Source: Streptomyces cupreus (GTDB lineage: Bacteria; Actinomycetota; Actinomycetes; Streptomycetales; Streptomycetaceae). From it: DNA of 64,000 nt. The notes beneath the pieces are model-generated. The model did no database searches and was not told the DNA's origin. It worked only from the letters and a program-made list of their open reading frames with translations. Position numbers and translations under genes: made by a program. Within the stretch, counting starts at the first letter, position 1. Each line of letters begins with the position of its first letter. Positions 25,648 to 36,806 of this stretch are shown here, one piece after another. The stretch covers positions 1-64,000 of the forward strand of contig NZ_JACMSF010000017.1 of the NCBI RefSeq assembly GCF_014257025.1. The letters are read 5' to 3'.

Positions 25648-26319
25648 TCACAGCGTGGAGCGCAGCCACTGCTCCACGCTCGCGATGTGCACCGTCGCCC
25701 AGGAGCGGGCCGCCTCCGCGTCCCGGTCGCGCAGGGCGCCGAGGATCGCGCGGTGCTCGTGCAGGGTGCGGCTGACCGCGTCCTCCTGGGTGAGACCGCG
25801 CCAGATCCGGGCCCGGGTGGTGGGCCCCGACAGGCCGTCGAGCAGGGAGCACAGCACCGAGTTGCCGGAGGCGCGCACGATGGCCCGATGGAACTCCAGA
25901 TCGCAGGCGACGAGTTCCTCCACCGAGGGTGACGCGCCGAGCTTGTCCAACTGTCCGGCCAGCTCGTCCAGTTGCCGCCCGCTGATGTGGGCCGTCGCCA
26001 TCGCGGTCGCGGCCGGCTCCAGGATGCGCCGTACGGCCAGGAACTCCAGCACGGTGTCGTCGCGGTGGAAGTCGACCACGAAGCTCATGGCCTCCAGCAG
26101 CAGTTGGGGATCGAGGCTGGTCACATAGGTGCCGTCGCCCTGCCGTACGTCCAGGATCCGGATCAGCGACAGGGCGCGGACCGCCTCGCGCAGGGAGTTG
26201 CGGGAAAGGCCCAGTTCGGCGGCGAGTTCGCTCTCCTTGGGGAGCCGGTCGCCGGGGCGCAGCGCACCGGAGACGATCATGCCCTTGATCTTCTCGATCG
26301 CCTCGTCGGTGACTGCCAT
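25648..26319 (-). CDS. GntR/FadR family transcriptional regulator
   Basis: A 223-residue repressor. An N-terminal winged helix (residues 5-70) contains LPKESELAAELGLSRNSLREAVRAL and VRQGDGTYV. An all-helical FCD ligand-binding domain follows, with metal-type His and Asp residues in CDLEFHRAIV, TLHEHRAIL and WATVHIASV. FCD members usually sense small carboxylates or sugar acids. It lies 127 bp downstream of glpD behind a hairpin, so it is probably a separate unit. Its target is unknown; possible targets include itself, the PAC2 gene or the glycerol genes. Confidence 0.92.
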   Translation of the reverse strand: MAVTDEAIEKIKGMIVSGALRPGDRLPKESELAAELGLSRNSLREAVRALSLIRILDVRQGDGTYVTSLDPQLLLEAMSFVVDFHRDDTVLEFLAVRRILEPAATAMATAHISGRQLDELAGQLDKLGASPSVEELVACDLEFHRAIVRASGNSVLCSLLDGLSGPTTRARIWRGLTQEDAVSRTLHEHRAILGALRDRDAEAARSWATVHIASVEQWLRSTL

Positions 26320-26395
26320 ACCGGCCTCCAGTGCGCTCAGACATCCGATGTCTCAGCCACATTATGGGGGCACGCAGGACGGGGGCACGCACGGA

Positions 26396-26431
26396 AAGGG
26401 GCGGCTCCGTCGGCGGGGAGCCGCCCCTTCC
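26396..26431 (-). terminator. Terminator downstream of glpD
   Basis: A 13-bp stem (AAGGGGCGGCTCC at 26396-26408 paired with 26417-26429) lies just beyond the glpD stop and before the GntR gene start. Confidence 0.8.
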
Positions 26432-26446
26432 TGTCGGGACCGGGAC

Positions 26447-28063
26447 CTACTTCTTGTCGAGCAGGTCCTGGACCTTGGCCCGCACGTCGTCCGTGGCCAG
26501 GCCGCGGATCGTCAGCGTCGTACGGCGGCGCAGGACGTCGTCCGCCGTCTCAGCCCACTCGTTGTCGCGGGCGTAGACGACCTGGGCCCAGATCTCCGGG
26601 GCGTCGGGGTGGACGCGCTCGGCGAGCTCGGGGTTGTCGTTGGCCAGCCGGGCGATGTCGAAGGCCAGCGAACCGTAGTGCGTGGCCAGGTGCCTGGCGG
26701 TGTCGGCGCCCATGCGCGGGCCCGGCGCCGGACGGTCCACCAGGAGGCGGTGGGCGACCGCGCGCGGGTTGGCGACACCCGGCAGCGGGAGCTTCTTCGG
26801 CAGCGAGCTGATCGGCTCGAAGTCCTCGCCCAGCGGGTGGCCCGGCAGGGCCTCGAGCTTCTTCATGATCGTACGGCCGATGTGCCGGAAGGTCGTCCAC
26901 TTGCCGCCCGCGACCGACAGCATGCCGCCGCTGCCTTCGGTGACGACCGTCTCGCGCTTGGCCTTCGCGGTGTCGCCGGGACCGCCCGGCAGCACGCGCA
27001 GACCGGCGAAGGAGTACGTGATCAGATCCCGGGACAGCTGCTGGTCGCGGATGGAGAACGCGGCCTCGTCCAGGATCTGGGTTATGTCCTTGTCGTTGAC
27101 GGACACATCCGCCGGGTCGCCCTCGAACTCCTCGTCCGTGGTGCCGAGCAGGAGCATGTCCTCCCACGGCAGGGCGAAGGTGATGCGGTACTTGTCGATC
27201 GGGGTGGCGAGCGCCGCCTTCCAGGGCGAGGTCCGCTTCAGGACCAGATGCGCGCCCTTCGACAGCCGGATCGACGGCGCGGCATTGGGGTCCTCCATCT
27301 TGCGCAGGTGGTCCACCCAGGGGCCGGTCGCGTTCAGCACCAGGCGGGCGGTGACGCCGAACTCGTCGCCCGACACACGGTCGCGCAGCTCGGCGCCGGT
27401 GACCCGGCCCTTGGTGAAGCGCAGCCCGGTGACCTCGGCGTGGTTGAGGACGGCCGCGCCCGCCTCGACGGCCGCGCGGACCGTCATCAGCGCCATCCGG
27501 GCGTCGTTCATCTGGTCGTCGCCGTACACGGCCACGGCCTTGAGGTTCTCGGTGCGCAGCTCGGGCACGTCCTGCGCCGCCTTGGCGGGGGACAGCAGGT
27601 GGCCGACGCCGTCACCGAACGCGGAGAGCGCGGAGTAGGCGAAGACACCCGCGCCGAGCTTCGCCGCGCCGTGCGGCCCGCCCTTGTACACGGGGAGGTA
27701 GAAGGTGAGCGGGTTCGCCAGGTGGGGGGCCACCTGGCGGGAGACCGCACGGCGCTCGAAGTGGTTCTCCGCCACCAGCTTCACCGCGCCGGTCTGCAGG
27801 TAGCGCAGACCGCCGTGGAGCAGCTTGGAGGAGGCGGAGGAGGTGGCGCCGGCGAAGTCGCCGGCGTCGACCAGTGCCACCCTGAGGCCGGACTGCGCGG
27901 CGTGCCAGGCGGTGGAGATGCCCAGGATGCCGCCGCCGATCACGAGAAGGTCGAACGACGCCTTGGAGAGCTGCTCCCGGGTCTCGGCGCGGCTCGGGTT
28001 GGAGCCGGAGGCCGGGCGCGTCCCGAGGGCAGGCACGGACTGCAGGGTGGACTGACTGGTCAT
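26447..28063 (-). CDS. glpD: Glycerol-3-phosphate dehydrogenase
   Basis: A 538-residue FAD-dependent membrane-associated enzyme oxidising glycerol-3-phosphate to dihydroxyacetone phosphate and passing electrons to quinone. An N-terminal Rossmann motif (FDLLVIGGGILGIS, residues 37-50) and the family signature SSASSKLLHGGLRYL are followed by the C-terminal DAO_C domain (LRRRTTLTIRGLA). It is the third gene of the glpF-glpK-glpD operon, 80 bp after glpK, and corresponds to gylB in the S. coelicolor gyl operon. Confidence 0.97.
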   Translation of the reverse strand: MTSQSTLQSVPALGTRPASGSNPSRAETREQLSKASFDLLVIGGGILGISTAWHAAQSGLRVALVDAGDFAGATSSASSKLLHGGLRYLQTGAVKLVAENHFERRAVSRQVAPHLANPLTFYLPVYKGGPHGAAKLGAGVFAYSALSAFGDGVGHLLSPAKAAQDVPELRTENLKAVAVYGDDQMNDARMALMTVRAAVEAGAAVLNHAEVTGLRFTKGRVTGAELRDRVSGDEFGVTARLVLNATGPWVDHLRKMEDPNAAPSIRLSKGAHLVLKRTSPWKAALATPIDKYRITFALPWEDMLLLGTTDEEFEGDPADVSVNDKDITQILDEAAFSIRDQQLSRDLITYSFAGLRVLPGGPGDTAKAKRETVVTEGSGGMLSVAGGKWTTFRHIGRTIMKKLEALPGHPLGEDFEPISSLPKKLPLPGVANPRAVAHRLLVDRPAPGPRMGADTARHLATHYGSLAFDIARLANDNPELAERVHPDAPEIWAQVVYARDNEWAETADDVLRRRTTLTIRGLATDDVRAKVQDLLDKK

Positions 28064-28143
28064 TTCGGGTTGTTACTCCTCATCAGAGCGATGTGGCTGA
28101 GCTCGCCGGGGAGCTCGCTGCCGAACTCCCCCGCGCGCTCTGG

Positions 28144-29685
28144 TCAGCTTTCGTCGTCGTCGATCCAGCCCATGGTCCGGTCGACGGCCTTGAGCCAGTT
28201 CTTGTACTCGCGGTCGCGGGTGTCCGCGTCCATGTGGGGGGTCCACTCGGCGGCCCGGCGCCAGTTGGCGCGCAGTTCGTCGGTGCTGGACCAGAAGCCG
28301 ACGGCGAGGCCGGCGGCGTAGGCGGCGCCGAGGCAGGTGGTCTCGGCGACCATCGGGCGCACCACCGGTGCGTCCAGGACGTCCGAGAGCGTCTGCATCA
28401 GCAGGTTGTTGGAGGTCATGCCGCCGTCGACCTTCAGGGCCACCAGCTCGTCGCCGGAGTCCTTCACCATGGCGTCGGCGATCTCCCGGGTCTGCCAGGC
28501 GGTCGCCTCCAGGACGGCGCGCGCGAGGTGCGCCTTGGTGACGTACCGGGTCAGGCCGGCGATCACACCACGGGCGTCGGAGCGCCAGTGCGGGGCGAAC
28601 AGGCCGGAGAAGGCCGGCACGAAGTAGGCGCCGCCGTTGTCCTCGACCGAGAGCGCGAGCGTCTCGATCTCGGCCGCGGTGGAGATCAGGCCCATCTGGT
28701 CGCGCATCCACTGCACCAGGGAGCCGGTGACGGCGATCGAGCCCTCCAGCGCGTAGACCGTCGGCTGGTCGCCGATCTTGTAGCCGACCGTGGTCAGCAG
28801 GCCCGCGTAGGAGTTGATGATCTTGTCACCGGTGTTCATCACCATGAAGGTGCCGGTGCCGTAGGTGGACTTGGTCTCGCCCTCGGAGAAGCAGGTCTGG
28901 CCGAACAGGGCCGCCTGCTGGTCACCGAGCGCGGAGGCGACCGGGATGCCGCCGAGCAGGTCGCCCAGCTTGCCGCCGGTGACCTCGCCGTAGACCTCGG
29001 CGGAGGAGCGGATCTCCGGCAGGATCGTCAGCGGGACGCCGATGGACTCGGCGATCTTCTCGTCCCACTCCATGGTGTGGAGGTTCATCAGCATGGTGCG
29101 GGAGGCGTTGGTGACATCGGTGACGTGCTTGCCGCCGTTGACACCGCCGGTCAGGTTCCAGATGACCCAGGTGTCCATGGTGCCGAAGAGGATGTCGCCG
29201 GCCTCGGCGCGCTCCCGCAGGCCCTCGACGTTGTCGAGCAGCCAGCGGGCCTTCGGACCGGAGAAGTAGGACGCGAGCGGCAGGCCCGTCTCGCGGCGGA
29301 AGCGGTCCTGGCCGACGTTGCGGCCGAGCTCCTTGCAGAGCGAGTCGGTGCGGGTGTCCTGCCAGACAAGGGCGTTGTGGACGGGCTCACCGGTGTTCTT
29401 GTCCCACAGCACGGTGGTCTCGCGCTGGTTGGTGATGCCGATGGCCTTGATGTCGTCACGGGTGATGCCGGCCTTCTGGATGGCTCCGGCGACGACCTCC
29501 TGGACGTTGGTCCAGATCTCGGTGGCGTTGTGCTCGACCCAGCCCGGCTTGGGGAAGATCTGCTCGTGCTCCTTCTGGTCGACGGAGACGATACGGCCGT
29601 CGCGGTCGAAGACGATGCAGCGGGACGAGGTGGTGCCCTGGTCGATCGCGGCGATGAAGGGGCCGGCGGTGTGGGCGTCGGTCAC
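28144..29685 (-). CDS. glpK: Glycerol kinase
   Basis: A 513-residue FGGY-family kinase phosphorylating glycerol to sn-glycerol-3-phosphate. Motifs: FIAAIDQGTTSSRCIVFD near the start, ITNQRETTVLWD, the FGGY-type YGTGTFMVMNTGD and GSIAVTGSLVQWMRDQ, and DGGMTSNNLLMQ. The start is the GTG at 29685 with CAGGAG upstream. It is the second gene of the glycerol operon, 73 bp after glpF, and corresponds to gylA of S. coelicolor. It is expected to be induced by glycerol through GylR. Confidence 0.97.
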   Translation of the reverse strand: MTDAHTAGPFIAAIDQGTTSSRCIVFDRDGRIVSVDQKEHEQIFPKPGWVEHNATEIWTNVQEVVAGAIQKAGITRDDIKAIGITNQRETTVLWDKNTGEPVHNALVWQDTRTDSLCKELGRNVGQDRFRRETGLPLASYFSGPKARWLLDNVEGLRERAEAGDILFGTMDTWVIWNLTGGVNGGKHVTDVTNASRTMLMNLHTMEWDEKIAESIGVPLTILPEIRSSAEVYGEVTGGKLGDLLGGIPVASALGDQQAALFGQTCFSEGETKSTYGTGTFMVMNTGDKIINSYAGLLTTVGYKIGDQPTVYALEGSIAVTGSLVQWMRDQMGLISTAAEIETLALSVEDNGGAYFVPAFSGLFAPHWRSDARGVIAGLTRYVTKAHLARAVLEATAWQTREIADAMVKDSGDELVALKVDGGMTSNNLLMQTLSDVLDAPVVRPMVAETTCLGAAYAAGLAVGFWSSTDELRANWRRAAEWTPHMDADTRDREYKNWLKAVDRTMGWIDDDES

Positions 29686-29758
29686 TGTGTGCTCCTGGAG
29701 GTCCGTGGTTATGGGGCTGTACGTACGGCGCGCGCCATGCGGCTCGACACGGTGCTGA

Positions 29759-30553
29759 CTAAACGAAAGCGACGTTGTAGACGCCGGCGGCGATGGCCGC
29801 GCCGATCAGCGGACCGACCACCGGGACCCAGGCGTAGCCCCAGTCGGAGCCGCCCTTGTTGGGCAGGGGGAGAAGGGCGTGCACGATACGCGGACCGAGG
29901 TCACGGGCCGGGTTGATCGCGTAGCCCGTCGGGCCGCCGAGCGAGAGGCCGATGCCGACGACGACGAGCGCGGTGATCATGGCGCCGAGGGTGCCGAGCC
30001 CCTTGCCGCCGTCGTTCAGGCCCTGGGTGAGCACCGCGATGACCAGCACGAAGGTGCCGATGATCTCCGTGGCCAGGTTCTGGACGGCGTTTCTGATCTC
30101 GGGGCCGGTGGAGAAGACGCCGAGCACGGGGCCGGCGGCGGCCTCACGGGCCTCCACGGCCTTGGTGGCCTCCGCACCCGGACCGCCGACAATCTCCTTG
30201 TCGGTGAGGTGGGCGTGGAACTGGCCGTAGTAGGCGACCCAGACCAGTGCGGCACCGATCATGGCGCCGAGCACCTGTCCGCCCCAGTAGATCGGGACAT
30301 CGCTCCAGTCGATGCCGTTCTTCTTGAGGGCGAGCGAAAGGGTCACGGCCGGGTTCAGATGGGCGCCCGAGAGAGGGGCCGAGGTGTAGACCGCCGTGAG
30401 AACGGCGAAGCCCCATCCGAACGTGATGGCGAGCCATCCGGCGTTGCGGGCCTTGGAGGCCTTGAGTACGACGGCCGCGACCACGCCGCCGCCGAGCAGG
30501 ATGAGTATGGCGGTACCGATGGTCTCGCCGATGAAGATGTCGGAGCTGGACAC
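29759..30553 (-). CDS. glpF: Glycerol uptake facilitator (MIP family)
   Basis: A 264-residue aquaglyceroporin with six membrane segments and both half-helix motifs: HLNPAVT and AINPARDLGPR. The Asp after the second NPAR is the mark of glycerol-conducting members. The GTG at 30553 was chosen because AAAGGAG precedes it; upstream residues are not family-like. It is the first gene of the operon, preceded by a 335-bp regulatory region with a GylR-type operator overlapping the presumed promoter. Confidence 0.95.
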   Translation of the reverse strand: MSSSDIFIGETIGTAILILLGGGVVAAVVLKASKARNAGWLAITFGWGFAVLTAVYTSAPLSGAHLNPAVTLSLALKKNGIDWSDVPIYWGGQVLGAMIGAALVWVAYYGQFHAHLTDKEIVGGPGAEATKAVEAREAAAGPVLGVFSTGPEIRNAVQNLATEIIGTFVLVIAVLTQGLNDGGKGLGTLGAMITALVVVGIGLSLGGPTGYAINPARDLGPRIVHALLPLPNKGGSDWGYAWVPVVGPLIGAAIAAGVYNVAFV

Positions 30554-30655
30554 CCGCGACTCCTTTGTCCTTCGTCCAGGGGAAGCCGAACCCCGGGTCC
30601 CACCGGTGGTTCGCGCCCTCGGGGTGAGAGCTGTACCGGCCCTTGGCGTTGCCAC

Positions 30656-30685
30656 ACTCTAGCGCGTATTGCCGGTAGGTGTTCG
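30656..30685 (-). promoter_or_regulatory. Candidate glpF operon promoter overlapped by operator
   Basis: On the minus strand TAGAGT (30661-30656) is a good -10 box. The hexamer 18 bp upstream (30685-30680, CGAACA) falls inside the operator-like palindrome at 30680-30698, so repressor binding would block RNA polymerase. Confidence 0.5.
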
Positions 30686-30698
30686 ACAATGCCGACCG
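30680..30698. promoter_or_regulatory. Candidate GylR operator upstream of glpF
   Basis: TGTTCGACAATGCCGACCG matches 15 of 19 positions of the palindrome before gylR (31709-31727), and the flanking CCGGTAG is also shared when the gylR site is read on the other strand. Two such sites in promoters of a regulator and its known operon point to GylR binding. Confidence 0.6.
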
Positions 30699-30888
30699 AT
30701 GGACGGGAGTCTTGCTTCCGCGTTACGTGTGCGTCAAGGGTTCTGTTATCGAAAGCGCGATCGTTATTGATCGACGTGTGTTATAGATCTGCGGCAGAGA
30801 TGCGTACCGGATCATCCCTGTTTGTCCGTATCAGGGTATGGCGAAGCCCGGAACGCCGTCCGGCGTTCCGGTGATCATCCGCTGCTTG

Positions 30889-31653
30889 TCAGAAGCGCCC
30901 GGCGCCCAGATCCCGCGACACCGCGCGGGCACAGTCCCGTACCGCCGCGATGACTTCGGGGCGTACCTCGCCGTCCTGGCACAGCCGTTCCACGGCGCCC
31001 GCGACCCCTACCGCGCCGACCGGCATCCGCCGTCGGTCATGGATGGGGGCGGCGAGCGAGGCGACGCCTTCCCAGGTCTCCTCCACGTCGGCCGCGTAGC
31101 CACGCGCGCGCGTGATGTCGAGGATGTGCTCGAAGCTCTCCAGCTCGGACACGGTCCGGTCGGTGAAGGCCTTGCGGTCGGCCTCCATGGCCTCGCTGTG
31201 CGCCACCGGGTCGTACGCCGACAGCACCTTGCCCAGGGCCGTGGAGTGCAGCGGCTGCATGGCCCCGATCTCCAGCACCTGCCGGCTGTCGTCGGGCCGG
31301 AAGACGTGGTGGACGATCAGCACGCCCTGCTGGTGCAGGACGCCCAGATAGACGCTCTCGCCGCTGGAGCGGGCCAGATCGTCGGTCCATACCAGGGCGC
31401 GCGCCCGCAGCTCGTGCACGTCCAGATAGGTCGTGCCCAGGCGCAGCAGCTCCGCGCCCAGCTGGTAGCGACCGGAGGCGTCGTCCTGCTCGACGAACCC
31501 CTCCTGTTGGAGAGTGCGCAGGATGCCGTGCGCGGTGCCCTTGGCGAGCCCCAGCGAGGAGGCGATGTCCGACAGGCCGAGCCGACGCTCGCCCCCCGCG
31601 AGAAGCCGCAGCATCGCGGCCGCCCGTTCGAGCGACTGGATGTTCCGTGCCAT
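30889..31653 (-). CDS. gylR: IclR family glycerol operon regulator GylR
   Basis: A 254-residue IclR-type regulator. The N-terminal winged helix (MARNIQSLERAAAMLRLLAGG, with LSDIASSLGLAKGTAHGILRTL as recognition part, continuous in the protein) precedes the C-terminal effector domain (YLGVLHQQGVLIVHHVFRPD, STALGKVLSAY). Length and sequence match S. coelicolor GylR, which represses the glycerol operon and its own gene and is relieved by glycerol-3-phosphate. The ATG at 31653 gives the classic MARNIQSLERA start. It lies 335 bp upstream of glpF in the same direction. Confidence 0.96.
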   Translation of the reverse strand: MARNIQSLERAAAMLRLLAGGERRLGLSDIASSLGLAKGTAHGILRTLQQEGFVEQDDASGRYQLGAELLRLGTTYLDVHELRARALVWTDDLARSSGESVYLGVLHQQGVLIVHHVFRPDDSRQVLEIGAMQPLHSTALGKVLSAYDPVAHSEAMEADRKAFTDRTVSELESFEHILDITRARGYAADVEETWEGVASLAAPIHDRRRMPVGAVGVAGAVERLCQDGEVRPEVIAAVRDCARAVSRDLGAGRF

Positions 31654-31708
31654 CGCCGTCCTGCCCTCCGTCCCCATCGACCGTCGAACTCGACGATGTC
31701 GCTGCCGT

Positions 31709-31727
31709 TGTTCGGCAATGTCGAACA
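31709..31727. promoter_or_regulatory. Candidate GylR autoregulatory operator
   Basis: TGTTCGGCAATGTCGAACA is a palindrome with perfect TGTTCG/CGAACA arms, 56 bp upstream of gylR. A minus-strand -10-like TAGTGT at 31730-31725 overlaps it. Confidence 0.6.
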
Positions 31728-31738
31728 CTACCGGTCCA

Positions 31739-31764
31739 TGCCGACCAATAGCCAATGGTCGGCA
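31739..31764. promoter_or_regulatory. Second inverted repeat upstream of gylR
   Basis: TGCCGACCA at 31739-31747 is exactly complemented by TGGTCGGCA at 31756-31764 with an 8-nt spacer. The half-site ATGCCGACC also occurs at the edge of the glpF operator (30689-30697), so it may be part of the same recognition element. Confidence 0.5.
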
Positions 31765-31938
31765 GCGATCTGTTGCGTCACTCGTCTCCCGTAGGTGACC
31801 TGCCCGTCATCCTCGTCCGTCCCGTGGACGCTCTGACCATCAGGTCCCGGTCCCGGCTACGCTGGCGGCGTGCGCCCACCGCGGAGCAGACCGCAAGGGC
31901 GCAAAGCCGACAGCCGTCGCACCTCAGGGAGCCCTTAC

Positions 31939-35478
<3,540 letters not shown>

Positions 35479-35604
35479 GGCTTTGAGGCACGCCCCTTGA
35501 GGCACGCCGAAGCGCCCCTCGACCGTGACTCCGGTGTGCCCCGGGCCACGTCGGTTAAACAAGGCATCACAGCGACGCACGACGTACACTGGTCGGTCCA
35601 CTGC

Positions 35605-35633
35605 AGGCCGGTTCCCCATGTGGGAACCGGCCT
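35605..35633 (+). promoter_or_regulatory. Hairpin in the leader of the HAD hydrolase gene
   Basis: AGGCCGGTTCCC at 35605-35616 is exactly complemented at 35622-35633. A -10-like TACACT is at 35585-35590 and the AAGGAGGT ribosome binding site starts at 35645, so the hairpin lies in the transcript leader (or terminates metH read-through). Confidence 0.5.
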
Positions 35634-35660
35634 GATCGTCCCTCAAGGAGGTGCGCCCGG

Positions 35661-36362
35661 ATGACCAGCACGGTCCCCGCGCCAGTAACCCGTACGGCGG
35701 AAGGCTCAGCACTCCAGGCCGTACTCCTCGACATGGACGGCACCCTCGTGGACACCGAGGGGTTCTGGTGGGACGTCGAGGTCGAGATCTTCGCGGGCCT
35801 CGGCCATGTCCTCGACGACTCCTGGCGCCATGTCGTGGTCGGCGGTCCCATGAGCCGCAGCGCGGGGTTCCTGATCGAGGCCACCGGTGCCGACATCACC
35901 CTCGCCGAACTCACGGTGCTCCTCAACCAGGGCTTCGAGGAGCGCATCGCACGCGCCTTGCCGCTGATGCCGGGTGCCGGCCGGCTGCTGGCCGAACTGG
36001 CCGCGCACGAGATCCCCACGGCCCTGGTCTCGGCCTCGCACCGGCGCATCATCGACCGCGTCCTCACCTCGCTCGGCCCCCAGTACTTCGCGCTGACGGT
36101 GGCCGGTGACGAGGTGCCGCGCACCAAGCCGCACCCCGACCCGTATCTGGCCGCCGCGGCCGGTCTCGGTGTGGATCCGGCCAGATGCGCGGTCGTCGAG
36201 GACACCGCGACCGGTGTCGCGGCGGCGGAGGCGGCCGGCTGCCACGTGGTGGCGGTGCCCTCGGTCGCCCCCATCACCCCGGACCGGCGGCGTACCGTCG
36301 TCGGCTCGCTCGAAGAGGTGGACCTGGCATTTCTGCGGGGTTTGATGACGGAAATGCGCTAG
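35661..36362 (+). CDS. HAD family hydrolase (phosphatase, beta-PGM-like)
   Basis: A 233-residue haloacid-dehalogenase-fold protein. Motif I is LLDMDGTLVDTE (nucleophile and acid Asp), motif II is ALVSASHR, motif III Lys is in PRTKPHPDPY and motif IV is AVVEDTATGVAAA. The helical cap between motifs I and II classes it with small sugar-phosphate phosphatases or mutases. A very strong AAGGAGGT site precedes the ATG at 35661. It lies 180 bp after metH in the same direction. Substrate unknown. Confidence 0.9.
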   Translation: MTSTVPAPVTRTAEGSALQAVLLDMDGTLVDTEGFWWDVEVEIFAGLGHVLDDSWRHVVVGGPMSRSAGFLIEATGADITLAELTVLLNQGFEERIARALPLMPGAGRLLAELAAHEIPTALVSASHRRIIDRVLTSLGPQYFALTVAGDEVPRTKPHPDPYLAAAAGLGVDPARCAVVEDTATGVAAAEAAGCHVVAVPSVAPITPDRRRTVVGSLEEVDLAFLRGLMTEMR

Positions 36363-36806
36363 CCGTTCACCGAGCGTGCAACCGCGATACAAGGAAATTC
36401 CAATGGGCTCGGCGCGCAGCGAGAACAGCCCTGCGGATCAAGGAATTCGAACCCGCCGGATGGCCGAATTGCGTCAACGCCCTACCTCCTTACGGGTGTG
36501 ACGTTCCCCACCCAGGGTGGCCTCGACAGGCCGCACGCCATGTGCTGTTCACCCCCTTTCGGGCATCATCTGCGTGCCCTTGTGTCCCGATTGGGGGGAC
36601 GCTGCACCAATCCTTCCGCTGTCGGGTTTTCGGTGCGTCCGCACCCGGTTTCGCTGCGTGATGGGGGCTCAACTCCGGTGGCCGCGGGGCCTCCTCGGGA
36701 CGCCGACTAATCTCATCGCGAGAACATCACCCCTTATCGCCGTGATCCGCCGCGACACCCCTGCATGCCGGGTACACGGACGTGACAGCTCTGGAGAAAC
36801 TCGAGC
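36363..36806. other. 444-bp intergenic region without a recognisable gene
   Basis: No reading frame here has a supported start with Streptomyces codon bias, and I see no RNA gene or clear terminator. The 3' part must hold the promoter of the peptide-binding lipoprotein gene; no -35/-10 pair stands out. GGAG at 36793-36796 is the probable ribosome binding site. Confidence 0.6.

Noticed and set aside
31654..31938. Cobalamin or SAM riboswitch before metH
   Set aside because: No B12-box or SAM-aptamer consensus is visible, and this interval is mainly the gylR promoter with its operators.
36363..36806. A gene in the 444-bp gap before the lipoprotein genes
   Set aside because: Short frames here lack starts with ribosome binding sites and show no third-position GC bias.
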